From contig OZ025720.1 in NCBI GenBank assembly GCA_964019335.1, positions 1 through 64,000 of the forward strand: a stretch of DNA of 64,000 bases. The letters are read 5' to 3'. The stretch comes from Diplonema japonicum. Taxonomy: Eukaryota > Euglenozoa > Diplonemea > Diplonemida > Diplonemidae. The position numbers and the translations under genes are program-made. Shown in pieces: positions 35,401 through 45,414 of this stretch (the stretch's first letter is position 1; every line of letters starts with the position of its first letter). A model generated the notes under the pieces. That model was not told where the DNA came from, did no database searches, and worked only from the letters and a program-made list of their open reading frames with translations.

Positions 35401-38400
35401 CTTCAGTCTCACGCAGCTGCTCCCGCAGTGCTTCGAGATCCATTTTTAGGTTTTTAATCTCGCTCTCATCAAGGGCATGATCGTGTGAGCGTTGTTCCTG
35501 CATGCATGCGTAAAATGCCTCGACCATACCGAAAGGTGCACCTGCACCCTCAGGTGTTCCAGCTCGTGTTGCGTGCTTCGCTCGTTTTGTTCAGCTACTC
35601 GCATCGCGGCACGTAGCTGTAGAGAGTGTATAAAGGTGCGTACCCAGTGCATACCTTAAGTGTCTCTGTCCTGTCTGCTACCACAGGATCACTCCTGCCT
35701 GATACTGTCTCTGCGTACTCACCATCGCCAGAGGCAATCTCAACAAGACCGCCACCAGTGTGCGACAAGAGTTCTGCGGACTGCTGCTGTATTATCTCCT
35801 CCAGCACTTTGATACGTGCATTGAGCTCGTTGTTCTTTCTCTCTGCTTCAACCGAGGTGGTGGTCTGCAGCGTGGCTTCATGCTCTAGTGCCCCTACTTT
35901 CCTACTCTGCGTCTCGATCGTGGAGTACAGCTCTTGTATTCTTTCGGGCCCTTTACATAATTCTTTTTTCATTGCTGCTTCTCTGTTATTTGCGATTTGT
36001 AACTGCTCCTTCTGCCGTTCCACCATGGTCGTCAGCTCGTCAATTCTGCTCTGCGCAGCGGACTCTGCTTCGGACTGTTCGTCAGGAGTGTACGCCAGGT
36101 CGGCCAGCGTCTCCTTACGTGTCTCAGCGCCTTCTTTCCTGGGTTGCTGCATGTGCTCCTGCGTGTCACTGGCGTCTGTGCCATTCTTCAGTGTTGTGGT
36201 CCTTAGCTGCCGCTGCTGAGACTCAACAATGCTCTCGAGCTCTTTAATCCTGCCACCGTCGCTAGCTGTCTGTACCTTGAGCTCGTCCCGAAGCTTCTGC
36301 TCTCTTTCGCTCGCCTTCTGAAGCTCCTCAAATCGCGATTCGAGCAAGGCATCAAGCTCAACCAAGCGCCTCTGCAGATACGGTGAAGCTGCCTCTCGTG
36401 TTTCAGGTAAATCTTCTTCGGTGATCCGAAGAGCTTGATCTTTCTCTTTCAAGGCCTCATTCAACGCTTTTATCTTCAGCTCCTGCTCAGCAAGCTGCTC
36501 CTGGAGCGTCCTGGTAGTATCGTCTCGCAGCTGTTCTGCGGCCAGTAGCTGAGGGCTCTCGGTGTTTGACAGTTTCTTCACGCTGTCCGACCCTTCTAGC
36601 ATGCGGATTTGGTTTGCCTGTGAAGCAATGACCGTTTCCAATGTCGTTACGTGTTCCTTGTGCTCTTTAATTGCGTCATCGCCCAGCGAACCATGTTGTG
36701 CAGCCAACTCCTTAGCTTTCACCTCCACAAGTTGATCGAGCTCAGCTAACTTGCACCGTAGGACATCTTGACCGGGCTGGTTGCCCAACTGTTTGGCCTG
36801 CGACTCAATTACTGCCTGAAGCTCTGCGGCTTTTCGCAACGCCTGTTGGCCGATCTCGATCTCTTTCTGCAGCTCGCACTCTTTCTCATCTGCCTCTTGG
36901 AGCATGCGCCCTTGCGATTCCACGATCCCGTCTAGTTCCACCAGTCTCTGCTGTAAGTACGGCGACGTCACGTGTGCTTGTTCTTGCTCTCCCGGCCTTG
37001 CGTTGTCGTGGACTGCGAGCTGCCGCTTCTGAGATTCGATTACACTTTCAAGCTCTTTAATCTTGCCGCTGCCACCAATCTGAGCCGAGCTGAGCTCTTC
37101 TTGAAGTTGTTGTTCTCTTTCGTTGGCCACTTCCAACAGCTTTGCCTGCGTTTCTGACAGCGTTCCTAGTTCAACAACGCGCTTTGCTGTGTCGTCTTTC
37201 GTCACCTCAGAAAGCCTTCGTTCCTTCCTTTTCAACTCCTCACCCAGCTCCTTTACCTTCTGTTCTTGCTCTTGTTCCGTCGCTTCTCTGCTCAGTGCCT
37301 CTGAAGAGAGTCGCTGCTGCAGTGAATCGATGATGCCCTCTAGCTGCTTGATATGTTCTTCGTTGTTCTCCCGTGTATCGTGACTATGCGCTGAAACCAC
37401 ATCTTGAGAGGCACTGTCTTCAGTTTTCTTGTATTGTCTTTCAAGTGATGCAAACTGCTCTTTCTGTGTTTCGATGACATCCTCTAGTTGTTTGATCCTT
37501 TCTTCTTGCAAGCTCTGATCCGATGAGGTTTGCTTACGTAAATGTGAACCCCCTTGCTGCTCTATCATGCTCTTATCATGCGTTTCCTGCGTCACTGTGT
37601 GCGACCGTTCAGCAGCTCCGGATTCTTTCATTTTGTTTTGCACCTCGAGTAGCATAAGCTGCTCCTTCTGTGCTTCAACGACATCTTCTAGCTGCTTAAC
37701 CTTTTCTTCTTGCAAGCTCTGATCCGATGAGGTTGGCTTACGTAAATATGAACCTCCTTGCTGTTCTATCATGCTCTTATCATGCGTTTCCTGCGTCACT
37801 GCGTGCGACCGTTCAGCAGCGCCGGTTTCTTTCATTATGTTTTGCGCCTCGAGTAACTGTAGCTGCTCGTTCTGTGCTTTAATGACATCTTCAAGCTGCT
37901 TAACCTTTTCTTCTTGCAGGCTCGGGGTTGTTGTTTCAGAAGGGCTTCCTATTTGCATTTCCCTGCTACGTGCTTCTTTCGTAACAACATCTTGTGAACT
38001 AGCTTCATGTGGCTTAGCATCTTGCTTGTGTTGCATTTGGCCGCTTCGATCTGAAACCTGATGCCTGCTCAAACTAAGCTCACATTGCTCTTCGCCCAAC
38101 GAGTCTTCAGCTCTCTCACTCCTCAGCTTGTCAAGCTCTTCTTGGAGCTCCTGCTGCTGCTTTGCCTGTCTTCCCACCAGACCGTCAAGCTCTACTATTC
38201 TCTTTTGCAAAGCAGAATCGTCTGCAATAGGAGTCAGTGGCGTAGGTGGTGAAGCTGTGTACGTAGCTTGCGGGCTCCTTGTGGCAGGCGTGTTCGCTTC
38301 AGCAACCTTCAACTTGTTTATTTCTTCGATGAAACTAGATTCCCTCTCCAAAGCTTGAAGAAGTTGCTGTGCCTGATCCTCCACAGTCTGGCTCAGCTCG

Positions 38401-39353
38401 CTGACTCTCTGCTCTAGTATAGGAACCTGTTGCGACTGGTGGTCAAACTCAGCAATTCTGCTTCGAAGCTCAAGAAGCTCACTGTTCGATGCCTCAGTTA
38501 GCGCCACCTCATCAGACGATTTAGCCAGATTCTCGTTTGCAGCACGGAGCTTGTCATTTATTCTAGCCAACTCTGAAGCCTTGGGACTCATGGCTAGGAC
38601 CTCCTCTCGTGCATCTTTCTCCAGTTCAAGCTCGTCACTCAACTTGTGACACTCGGTCAGCAGCCATGCCTTCTCTTCGTCTTGTTTGTGTATACTTTGT
38701 TGCAGGGATATGATTCTCTTGTCAAACAGGGTCTGCGGCACTTTGCTCGCCAGCTCGTCTTGCAGCAATTGAATCAGTTCGTCTTTTTCGGACAAGTGCT
38801 TTTCCAGAGCTCGGACAGCAACGAGCAGCTCAGACGTATGCTGGTTGCTGCCCTCCGCCTTAGCCAGCGCTGCATTGATGGAGCCCAACTGCATGCCTAT
38901 CTCGTCGGTTTGCAGTCTGAGTACGTCACGCTCAGCTAATGCTTCCTTGAGCTGCTTTTGGAGATCCTTTTCGGAAGAAGTGGAGTCGCTGCCTGTACCA
39001 GATACATGTGGTACCTCCCCAGCTAGTTGTGCTTCTAAGGATTCAACCCGTGCAAGAGCCTTGGTCAGTTTGTCTTCCAAGTCTGTCACTTGATTGCCCT
39101 TCTTGGGCACCCCTAGCAGGCGACGTTCGGCTGCACGCTTCTCGATACTCAGGATATGCAGCTCCGCCCTTAGCTTATGGATCTCCGTGCCCTCGTCCAT
39201 TCCTAGCTCCCTTTCTCTTTCTTGTTCCCTTATCTTTTCTCTTTCAAGACTCTGCCTTGCCCTCCTGGCGCTCACCTGCTGGAGGGGCTTCGGGGGCCTC
39301 GGCGGCGATGTGCGTGGGGAGTTGAGAATCGGCACATTCCCCACATATGCCAT
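29404..39353 (-). CDS. giant coiled-coil protein (about 3233 aa)
   Basis: Eight exons: 39353-35655, 35616-35530, 35497-34199, 34163-34035, 33994-33707, 33673-33441, 33404-33350, 33315-29404. Introns are 38, 32, 35, 40, 33, 36 and 34 nt; one donor is GTGTGC, the rest GTATG. Apart from a Pro-rich N-terminus (MAYVGNVPILNSPRTSPPRP) and a few linkers, the whole chain is heptad-rich. A recurring degenerate unit with the core RLVELDGLVE-Q or IKELE-VIESQ appears many times in exon 1, and two exact-length 68-residue repeats plus a partial third lie at 37501-37920. An Glu/Pro-rich linker (EPEPQPEPEPEP) is encoded near 31990-32060. No motor, kinase or membrane domain is visible. Giant golgins, rootletin-like filaments or flagellum-attachment scaffolds have similar form; I cannot choose among them. 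Confidence 0.8.
37501..37908 (-). repeat. 204-bp tandem repeat within the giant coiled-coil gene
   Basis: TCTTCTTGCA recurs at 37501, 37705 and 37909, exactly 204 bp apart, giving two full 68-codon units and the start of a third. The protein units begin QEEKVKQLEDV and include ETHDKSMIEQQGGS. Units differ at several positions, so they are not an assembly duplication. Confidence 0.88.
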
Positions 39354-39583
39354 AGTAACCTGCAACAAAGTAAGCGATGAACAGGAGAACAATTGAAGTG
39401 AGTGGTAAGAAAGTGAAAAGAAAAAGAGGACCGGTTTGTGAATGGTTAAAAGCTTTGTCAGCTAAACACGTCGGTTCTCTTTCGTAATAACACAGACTGG
39501 TTAATCCAAAAGAAGAATAAGATAATCTTGCCGGGAGGTATGTTACACAAAGATGGCATTCTCGAAAAGAAAAAAAACTAGAC

Positions 39584-41629
39584 CTAAAACTGGTACAGAT
39601 TGCTTTCATCTACCTTGTTAAGGGAAGTATTTTGCCCAATCTGCCACTGTAGTATCCGTGCCTGCGAAGTGTGCAAACTAACACAATATACCATACCATG
39701 AGGTCTTCATCCGCCTTGAGCATGTCTAGCGTGAGATGATCGCCTGTGATCGGGTCGGTGCTGCCCACCTGTTTGAGCCACAGCTCAATGGTCTCTGTGT
39801 TTTCTCTCTTTTCTTTCTTGTTCTAATACCTTTTTCAAAAACCTTTCCAGAAGGCGCACGCATGGGATGCCTAAGAAAATGTCCGTTGATGGCACAAGCG
39901 AACTCTGCAGGTGCACTGCTGCCTTCTGCGGCGGCGGCAACCCATACTTCTTGAGCCTTCTTGGGGAGTGTAGGTGGTTTGATGGGATTTTGCGTTGTGT
40001 CTGCCATGACAGAAGGCTTCGGCATCGGAGTCGACAGAAGCGACGGTAGATCGCCAAGCAACCGCAAATCCTTAGATTCTTCTTGTTTACTGGACTCTCT
40101 GTCGGCTTCTAACGACGCCATGCGCCTGTCGAGTTCGTCCGTCACGCAATCAATGTCACCGCTCACTGCTATGCTCTTCGGCGGTTCCCTGCGCTGTGCC
40201 TCGCTGTTGATGGACACATCGAACAGATTCCCAAGCAAGTCGAAGCTCACAGCGTCCTTCGCAATAGGAATGTGTGTGCTCCCGCTAGCAACCAACCTGA
40301 GAGAGTTTCGTAGATAAATACTATACTTTGCACATACTTCCACAGTTTTACAGCTGTCTCATTCGGCAAGGCTGCCAGCACCTGACCTGTTGTCCGCAGG
40401 ATGGTAGACGATTTGCAGATCTCCGTCACCACGATCCCTTCAGGGAGGTTGTGCTCACCGCACAGCGCGTCAATGTTCACGTTGTAGTGGAAGAGGTACG
40501 CGTACAGCTCAAGGTGTTTTATCACGAATTCCTAAACAAAAGTAGATAGGCGTCTTCTCCATACCTTGATGGGCAGCCCCAGCAAGATGCAGGTAACGAT
40601 ATTAGAGACGCGTAGCTGCGTGGCACAGCCCATGTGAAAACTTCCGAAGGCAAGAACCTTAAGCGAGTGTGTAATACCTAAGATTCCGGTGTATGTGGTA
40701 TGGTGAGAAAAAAACATACCAACAGCAAGAACAGGAGTGATGGGATGCACCACCTCAGAGGTGGTGAGGTCGATGCATCGCGAGATTTCATCGATGCACA
40801 ATCGGATGTAGGCAGGAATGCAGGAGGTGAGGAAGTCAGTTGAGATGAGCAAGGACTGCCTAAGGGCTGTAGCCGTGAGGCCCTGAGATGAGAACGTGTA
40901 AAGATTGAAAATGGCAACAACGAAGGAAATGACTGCAGTGTGAACGGCATTAGGCATCACGGATGAGGAGGACTTATTGGCAGCTGCATTCAGGTACCTC
41001 TGCAGTGCCCCCGACACGGTGGACACCACGTTGTACTTCTGGATGAGGTCGATGAGGCTGTCGATGCGCTCCCTTAAGGTCTTGACATCTCGCGACTCGA
41101 CATCTGCTAGGTCGGCAATCGCCGTGCAGCAGTTCGCAACGATCTCAGGTTCATAAGACGGCACTTTGCATATTTCAAGTAGCAAGTCAATGGCAAAGGC
41201 CGTCTTCCCGTTCGCGTACTCCACTACCTCCAGCCCCCGTATCCTGTACCCGAACACTCTCATCATCAACACCAGCATCGTCGAATGCAGCTTCCCCAGA
41301 GCCGTCCCGAAGGACTCCGATGCTTGCTCCCTCTCCTTCAGCGTGTTCTCAAACCCCACATCGATAGTCTTTATCACATCGTACAGATCGTCACGCCCTG
41401 CCTTGTACCGCGCAAAGGTCGTTAGGGCAGCTAGTGCGCTCGTCTTGTTCTTCAGCGACGAGTCTGTGTTAAGTACAGTCACCAGCCGCCTATTCAACTT
41501 CTTGAACTCCTCGAAATGCTGATTGCACAATAATCTTACGTTCGAAATATCCTGCGCGGCTGTGAGCGTCTTTGCCAGCATGCTCGAGCCCAATTCTTCG
41601 CATGCCGCAGCATCCCGTAGGATATCCAT
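39584..41629 (-). CDS. U-box protein with helical-repeat N-terminus
   Basis: Exons 41629-40720, 40677-40565, 40531-40338, 40296-39830, 39794-39697, 39661-39584; about 619 aa. Introns are 42, 33, 41, 35 and 35 nt. The first 400 residues are alpha-helical and may be ARM/HEAT-like. The C-terminal 75 residues form a U-box: FACAINGHFLRHPMRAPSGK, then VFEKETIELWLKQVGSTDPITGDHL, which needs splicing of a GTATTA-donor intron (39795-39829). U-box proteins act as E3 ubiquitin ligases or E4 factors by binding E2 enzymes through this RING-like fold without zinc. Placing the U-box at the extreme C-terminus resembles UFD2/UBE4-type proteins, but this one is much shorter. The start (MDILRDAA) follows a TTCGACAG acceptor. 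Confidence 0.78.
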
Positions 41630-41701
41630 TTGCTGCTGTCGAATACTTGTAAAAAAGCAAAGAAAACTACAAAAAAAAAGGGGCACGTAATGAGAGATGG
41701 T

Positions 41702-42430
41702 CTATTCAAGTTCAGATTCTAGTTCAGTGCTGAGAGAAGGCATGCGAGGCAGATCGACAGGCAGAGGCAGCTCCCTGACAGCGGTGCGTGAGCCCTTCTT
41801 GGGCACCTTGAGGAGCCTGCCTGTCCTTGGAGTAAGGAGGTGTACAGTGGTCTTAAGGGTCCCGCCAGGTGTCGACATGAAGGCCACCTGAGGGTCCCGT
41901 GCTGGTGGGGCGACATAGTCTGAGATGGGGCCGCCCTCCCACAGCCACTCCACGAAGGCAGGCCATAGCAGGGTAGGGTGATCTGTGGCTCTGCTGACGT
42001 CAGAAACACTGATAGTGATATGCTGCAAGTCTTGTACCTCTGTGCAGGACCTGGCGAGCATCACCAGCCGCACGATGTAGGCACGTTCGCATCCTGCCCC
42101 GTAAGAGCTTAGGACTTTGTAACCCACACCCTTAGTGACATGCCTCACCTCTGTCACCATGCTTGGATCATTATCCTCTAGCCACCTTAAGTCAGTGATG
42201 ATCTTCACACCCAGAGCGACACATACAGCAAGCTGCGCAGACAGGCAGCCACCATCCCTAGCCAGAACAAAGCAGTGTGTCGCCCACCTGGCCCTCTCGA
42301 TTACCACGTCTACTGGGTATTGCTCCCCATAGTTCGACACTGCAATTCCAGCACCGCACCTCTCGGCAGCCTCGATACACGCTCTGACATCAGGCATGTC
42401 ATCGGCCTCACTGAAAAGCAAGATGTGCAT
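41702..42430 (-). CDS. BRCT-like domain protein
   Basis: 242 aa, no intron detected. The N-terminal 95 residues resemble a BRCT domain: PDVRACIEAAERCGAGIAV, a THCFVLARD segment in the position of the family's THLV strand, then ALGVKIITDLRWLED, matching the conserved Trp helix. The rest (to residue 242) is not assigned and ends in a basic/Ser/Glu tail. BRCT domains bind phosphopeptides or DNA ends in repair and checkpoint proteins; here the role is open. It starts 15 nt after an ATTCCTAG acceptor and lies 72 bp downstream (transcription sense: upstream of) the U-box gene start. Confidence 0.5.
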   Translation of the reverse strand: MHILLFSEADDMPDVRACIEAAERCGAGIAVSNYGEQYPVDVVIERARWATHCFVLARDGGCLSAQLAVCVALGVKIITDLRWLEDNDPSMVTEVRHVTKGVGYKVLSSYGAGCERAYIVRLVMLARSCTEVQDLQHITISVSDVSRATDHPTLLWPAFVEWLWEGGPISDYVAPPARDPQVAFMSTPGGTLKTTVHLLTPRTGRLLKVPKKGSRTAVRELPLPVDLPRMPSLSTELESELE

Positions 42431-42497
42431 TATTATTATGTGTAACTAGGAATATGGTACACCCTAACAAAGATGGGAAGAAAATACTCTACTACAA

Positions 42498-43877
42498 TTA
42501 TCTATTCTTCCTGGCCAAACGGATGTCCCATAATTCCTCTTTCATCTCAGCTCGTGCCTGCAGCTCTGCCCTGAGTGAGACGTGGAGGTCCCTATTTTCC
42601 ACTTCTAATGAGTGTTTAGTCCGCTGCAACTGCTCCTTAGCTACCTTTAGTGGTCCATACGACTTTTTCAACTTCCTAAACAAAGCCCTCTCGTCTTCTG
42701 TGAGACCAGTGTGGTAGTGTATCGCAGCAAATCCCTGCAACTCCTCCTCTTGCACCGTTGTCTCGTGCACCATCTTGATGCCGTCCAGCTTCCTAATGGC
42801 GTCTTCGACTGCTATTTGCAATTTTTCGTGCAGGAGCTTTTCGCCTTTGTGGTCAAGCCTCAAAGTTGTGAGGTCATTGGTCTGAATGATGTTGGTATCG
42901 GCGACGGTGAGGAAGGGGGCGAACGGAGGGATACAGTGTGCCAGTTTAGTGATGCGGGCGTCCAGCTCGATGGCCACTTCAGCGATCTCGCCAACGTGGT
43001 CGGCGTCCGTGCCTGAAGGGGGCTGCGGGCTGGGAGGGTCGTGGAAGGCTTCCCCCTCAAGTGCCTGAGCAGACTGCGACCTGAAAGCAGTCTCGACAAG
43101 GTCGCACGACCTCCGTAGCCACCTGAGAAGTGGGAGGTTAACCTCGGATACGTTGCAACCAGCTTCGATCTCACTGCGTATGTTTTCTAGTGCCGCCCGC
43201 ATGGTAGGCAGCTCGTTGTTCGCCTCCACAAGGTCGTCGGTCACCTTCGCCACAAGCACATCCAGTTCCATGCACGTGTGCACCCTCCCCTCCACAATCA
43301 CTTCAAGGTCGTCTTTCACGGTAACCGTCTCTGCAGCAATCTTCGCGTTCTCCTCAGTGCTTCTCGACAGCATGTTGTTCAGCAGAGTGCTCTTCTGCTG
43401 CTCTTCTGCAATACTTTTCGTCGTTATATTTATCTGCCTCAGCAAACTGCTGACCTTGTCTTCCAGTGCGGTCTTGTGCCTGTCAAGTATCTGTTTTTCG
43501 GGTATGTGTTTAGCTTTCTCCGCTTGCATTTGTGCCGTCAGATTGTCCAACCGTACGCTCAAGCCACGCATCTCTTCTAGCTGTCTTGTGTGTGCTTGGG
43601 TCTTCGCTTGTAATGTCATGCGCAAGGTTGCTTCTTCTTCCTTTGCCTGTCGTTGTGCAAGGCCATTATTTATCTGTGTTAGTTAACCGTATGTGAAGCA
43701 GCACACCTGATGGTTCCGCAGCCTGCTTTGTACAGCGTCGTGCGTGCGGCTCAACCTCAAGAGTTCATTCTGGAGATTGTCTACCATGGCACCAGTGACT
43801 GCTTTCTTCCTGACAGAGCTGCGGATGGTGTCAACATCCCGCGACAGCCACCGCAGGTTGGGGTCCAACGTGTTCAT
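42498..43877 (-). CDS. coiled-coil protein
   Basis: Exons 43877-43707 and 43673-42498 give about 448 aa. The 33-nt intron (43674-43706) has a GTGTGC donor and a textbook branch/acceptor, TTAACTAACACAG. The protein is almost wholly helical with coils at about 20-230 and 320-445, separated by a Pro-rich loop (HDPPSPQPPSGTDAD). No family is recognised. The neighbours include ciliary genes, but that alone does not assign function. Confidence 0.72.
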
Positions 43878-43990
43878 TGCTCCTGTGTTGTGGTGGTGAT
43901 GTTGGTGGGTAAATGCGCTGCTGGGAATGAACGTAACTTACAACTCAAATCTACGGGGCCACCTTCCAAGAGCAACACCCTGCAGTTATA

Positions 43991-44281
43991 TTATGTAGAC
44001 ACGCTCTTCAGCATTGAGTCAAAAAAATATGATCCTGTAATGTGCCCCGTCTCTCTTATCGCTTCCACCTTTGTACCACTGCTACTGTTGCTTATACTCT
44101 CTACCTCCAGCACCTTTGGATCCGGCTCCTCGTCTACCCACTCCCAGGGGGCCATTCGATACCCTCCAGGAAGCATGGGGCCTTTGTAATCCTCTGGTGG
44201 TTTGCACACGCACATCCCAGTCGGTTCGCACACATTGCTATAAATCACACCGCAGTCAAGACATCTCACAGATCGTGTCAT
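43991..44281 (-). CDS. small Cys-rich protein, unknown
   Basis: 96 aa starting MTRSVRCLDCGVIYSN. The first 30 residues carry five cysteines (CLDC, then C at VCEP, then CVC), possibly a small zinc-binding knuckle. The remainder is acidic and Pro/Trp-rich (YRMAPWEWVDEEPDPK). I chose the ATG at 44281 because it lies 4 nt after a CCCATAG acceptor, rather than the one 24 nt further upstream. Compactly placed (113 bp and 106 bp gaps) between same-strand genes. No recognised family. Confidence 0.6.
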   Translation of the reverse strand: MTRSVRCLDCGVIYSNVCEPTGMCVCKPPEDYKGPMLPGGYRMAPWEWVDEEPDPKVLEVESISNSSSGTKVEAIRETGHITGSYFFDSMLKSVST

Positions 44282-44387
44282 CTTCCTATGGGGGGTGAAC
44301 GCCAAAAATGGGACAAGTACTTTGTTCTTTTCTTTGGCTATATTTCTTGTTCTTTTCTTTTTTTTTTTTTTTTTTTTTTCAAACGGC

Positions 44388-45345
44388 CTAGCAATCGGCG
44401 GTCTCTATCAAGGCGCTCAGGAGTACTGCAGCAGTGTATATGCCTACCACGAGGAGTACAGCAACCCAACAAGCCAACGGACTGCTTGAGGGATGCAGCT
44501 TCGGTGTCCCAAAGCGGCTGATGCTCGCGGTGGCTGCCGAGGCTTTTGTGCAGGCCTGTTGTGCGTTTCTTTCGTTGTTGAATGCATACTTGTATAGAGA
44601 TAAGTATTGTCATGAAACAGAATAGACAATGAACACCAATGATTGTGTAAAACATGGTGCTCGAAGGTACGTTCTCGTACGGCCCACGTGTGTCCTGGAT
44701 TCGGACTCTGGCTACAATCAAATAGATCATCTGCGGAACAGTGAAGATGAACACCCTGACAACACACAGCATGGCCCCGAAGGCATGCAAGAACCTTGGG
44801 TAGTGCTTTGTGACAGTCGCTTCGTCAGACTGATGTGCCCTCCATTCCATGATGGCACGGAGCAGCCATTGTATCTCATAGGCAGGGAAGAGCAAACAGC
44901 ACTTTAGGTTCATAGGCCACATGAACACGGACTGCGAACCAAGCAGCTTTCCGAATAAGAACATTGCGCAGTCCGAAGCCGCAGCAATCAGCAATGGCAC
45001 CAAGCCCACGAGGGTAGAGCATTCCGTGAAGAAATACCCAATACCAATAAACGTAAAAGTGGTGTCAAGCAAGTAGCACAGTATGCTCAACACCATCGTC
45101 ACCATGCTGCCCATCCCAACCACGTGCTCCCCACAGCAGTCGTCTACCCCATGCAGCGGGACATGATTACTGCCAAACTCGTCTTTGTACGGCTTCATGT
45201 TCCATGTGATAGGGCTGCCTACCTCTTGTGCAAGATCTTCACCCTGTACACCACGTTCCTCCTCTTCCTCAAGTTTAATATCAACATCGCTTTCTTGGAC
45301 CACCTCAAGCTCTTGCTCTTCCACTTCTTCTTGCCCAAGAGTCAT
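44388..45345 (-). CDS. multi-pass membrane protein, XK-related-like
   Basis: Exons 45345-44590 and 44555-44388 give about 307 aa. The 34-nt intron (44556-44589) replaces a false Lys-rich end with a real C-terminal helix (CWVAVLLVVGIYTAAVLLSA) and a TAG stop. The N-terminus is acidic (EEVEEQELEVVQE). About six hydrophobic segments follow, including LLDTTFTFIGIGYFFTECS and GAMLCVVRVFIFTVPQMIYL. The LLD-T-F start and a Pro-Gln in the middle helix recall XK/XKR proteins, which take part in lipid scrambling, but the match is weak. A run of 22 A on the sense strand begins 8 nt after the stop. Confidence 0.55.
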
Positions 45346-45414
45346 CCGCCTGATGTGGTTTGTTTCAATACCGCACTCGCGACGTATTCTTTTTCTCAAC
45401 TGTCTATTCTTTTT

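Noticed and set aside
44358-44379. Genomic A22 just after the XK-like stop codon as evidence of a processed retrogene
   Set aside because: The gene keeps an intron and similar A/T tracts are common in the window; no target-site duplication seen.
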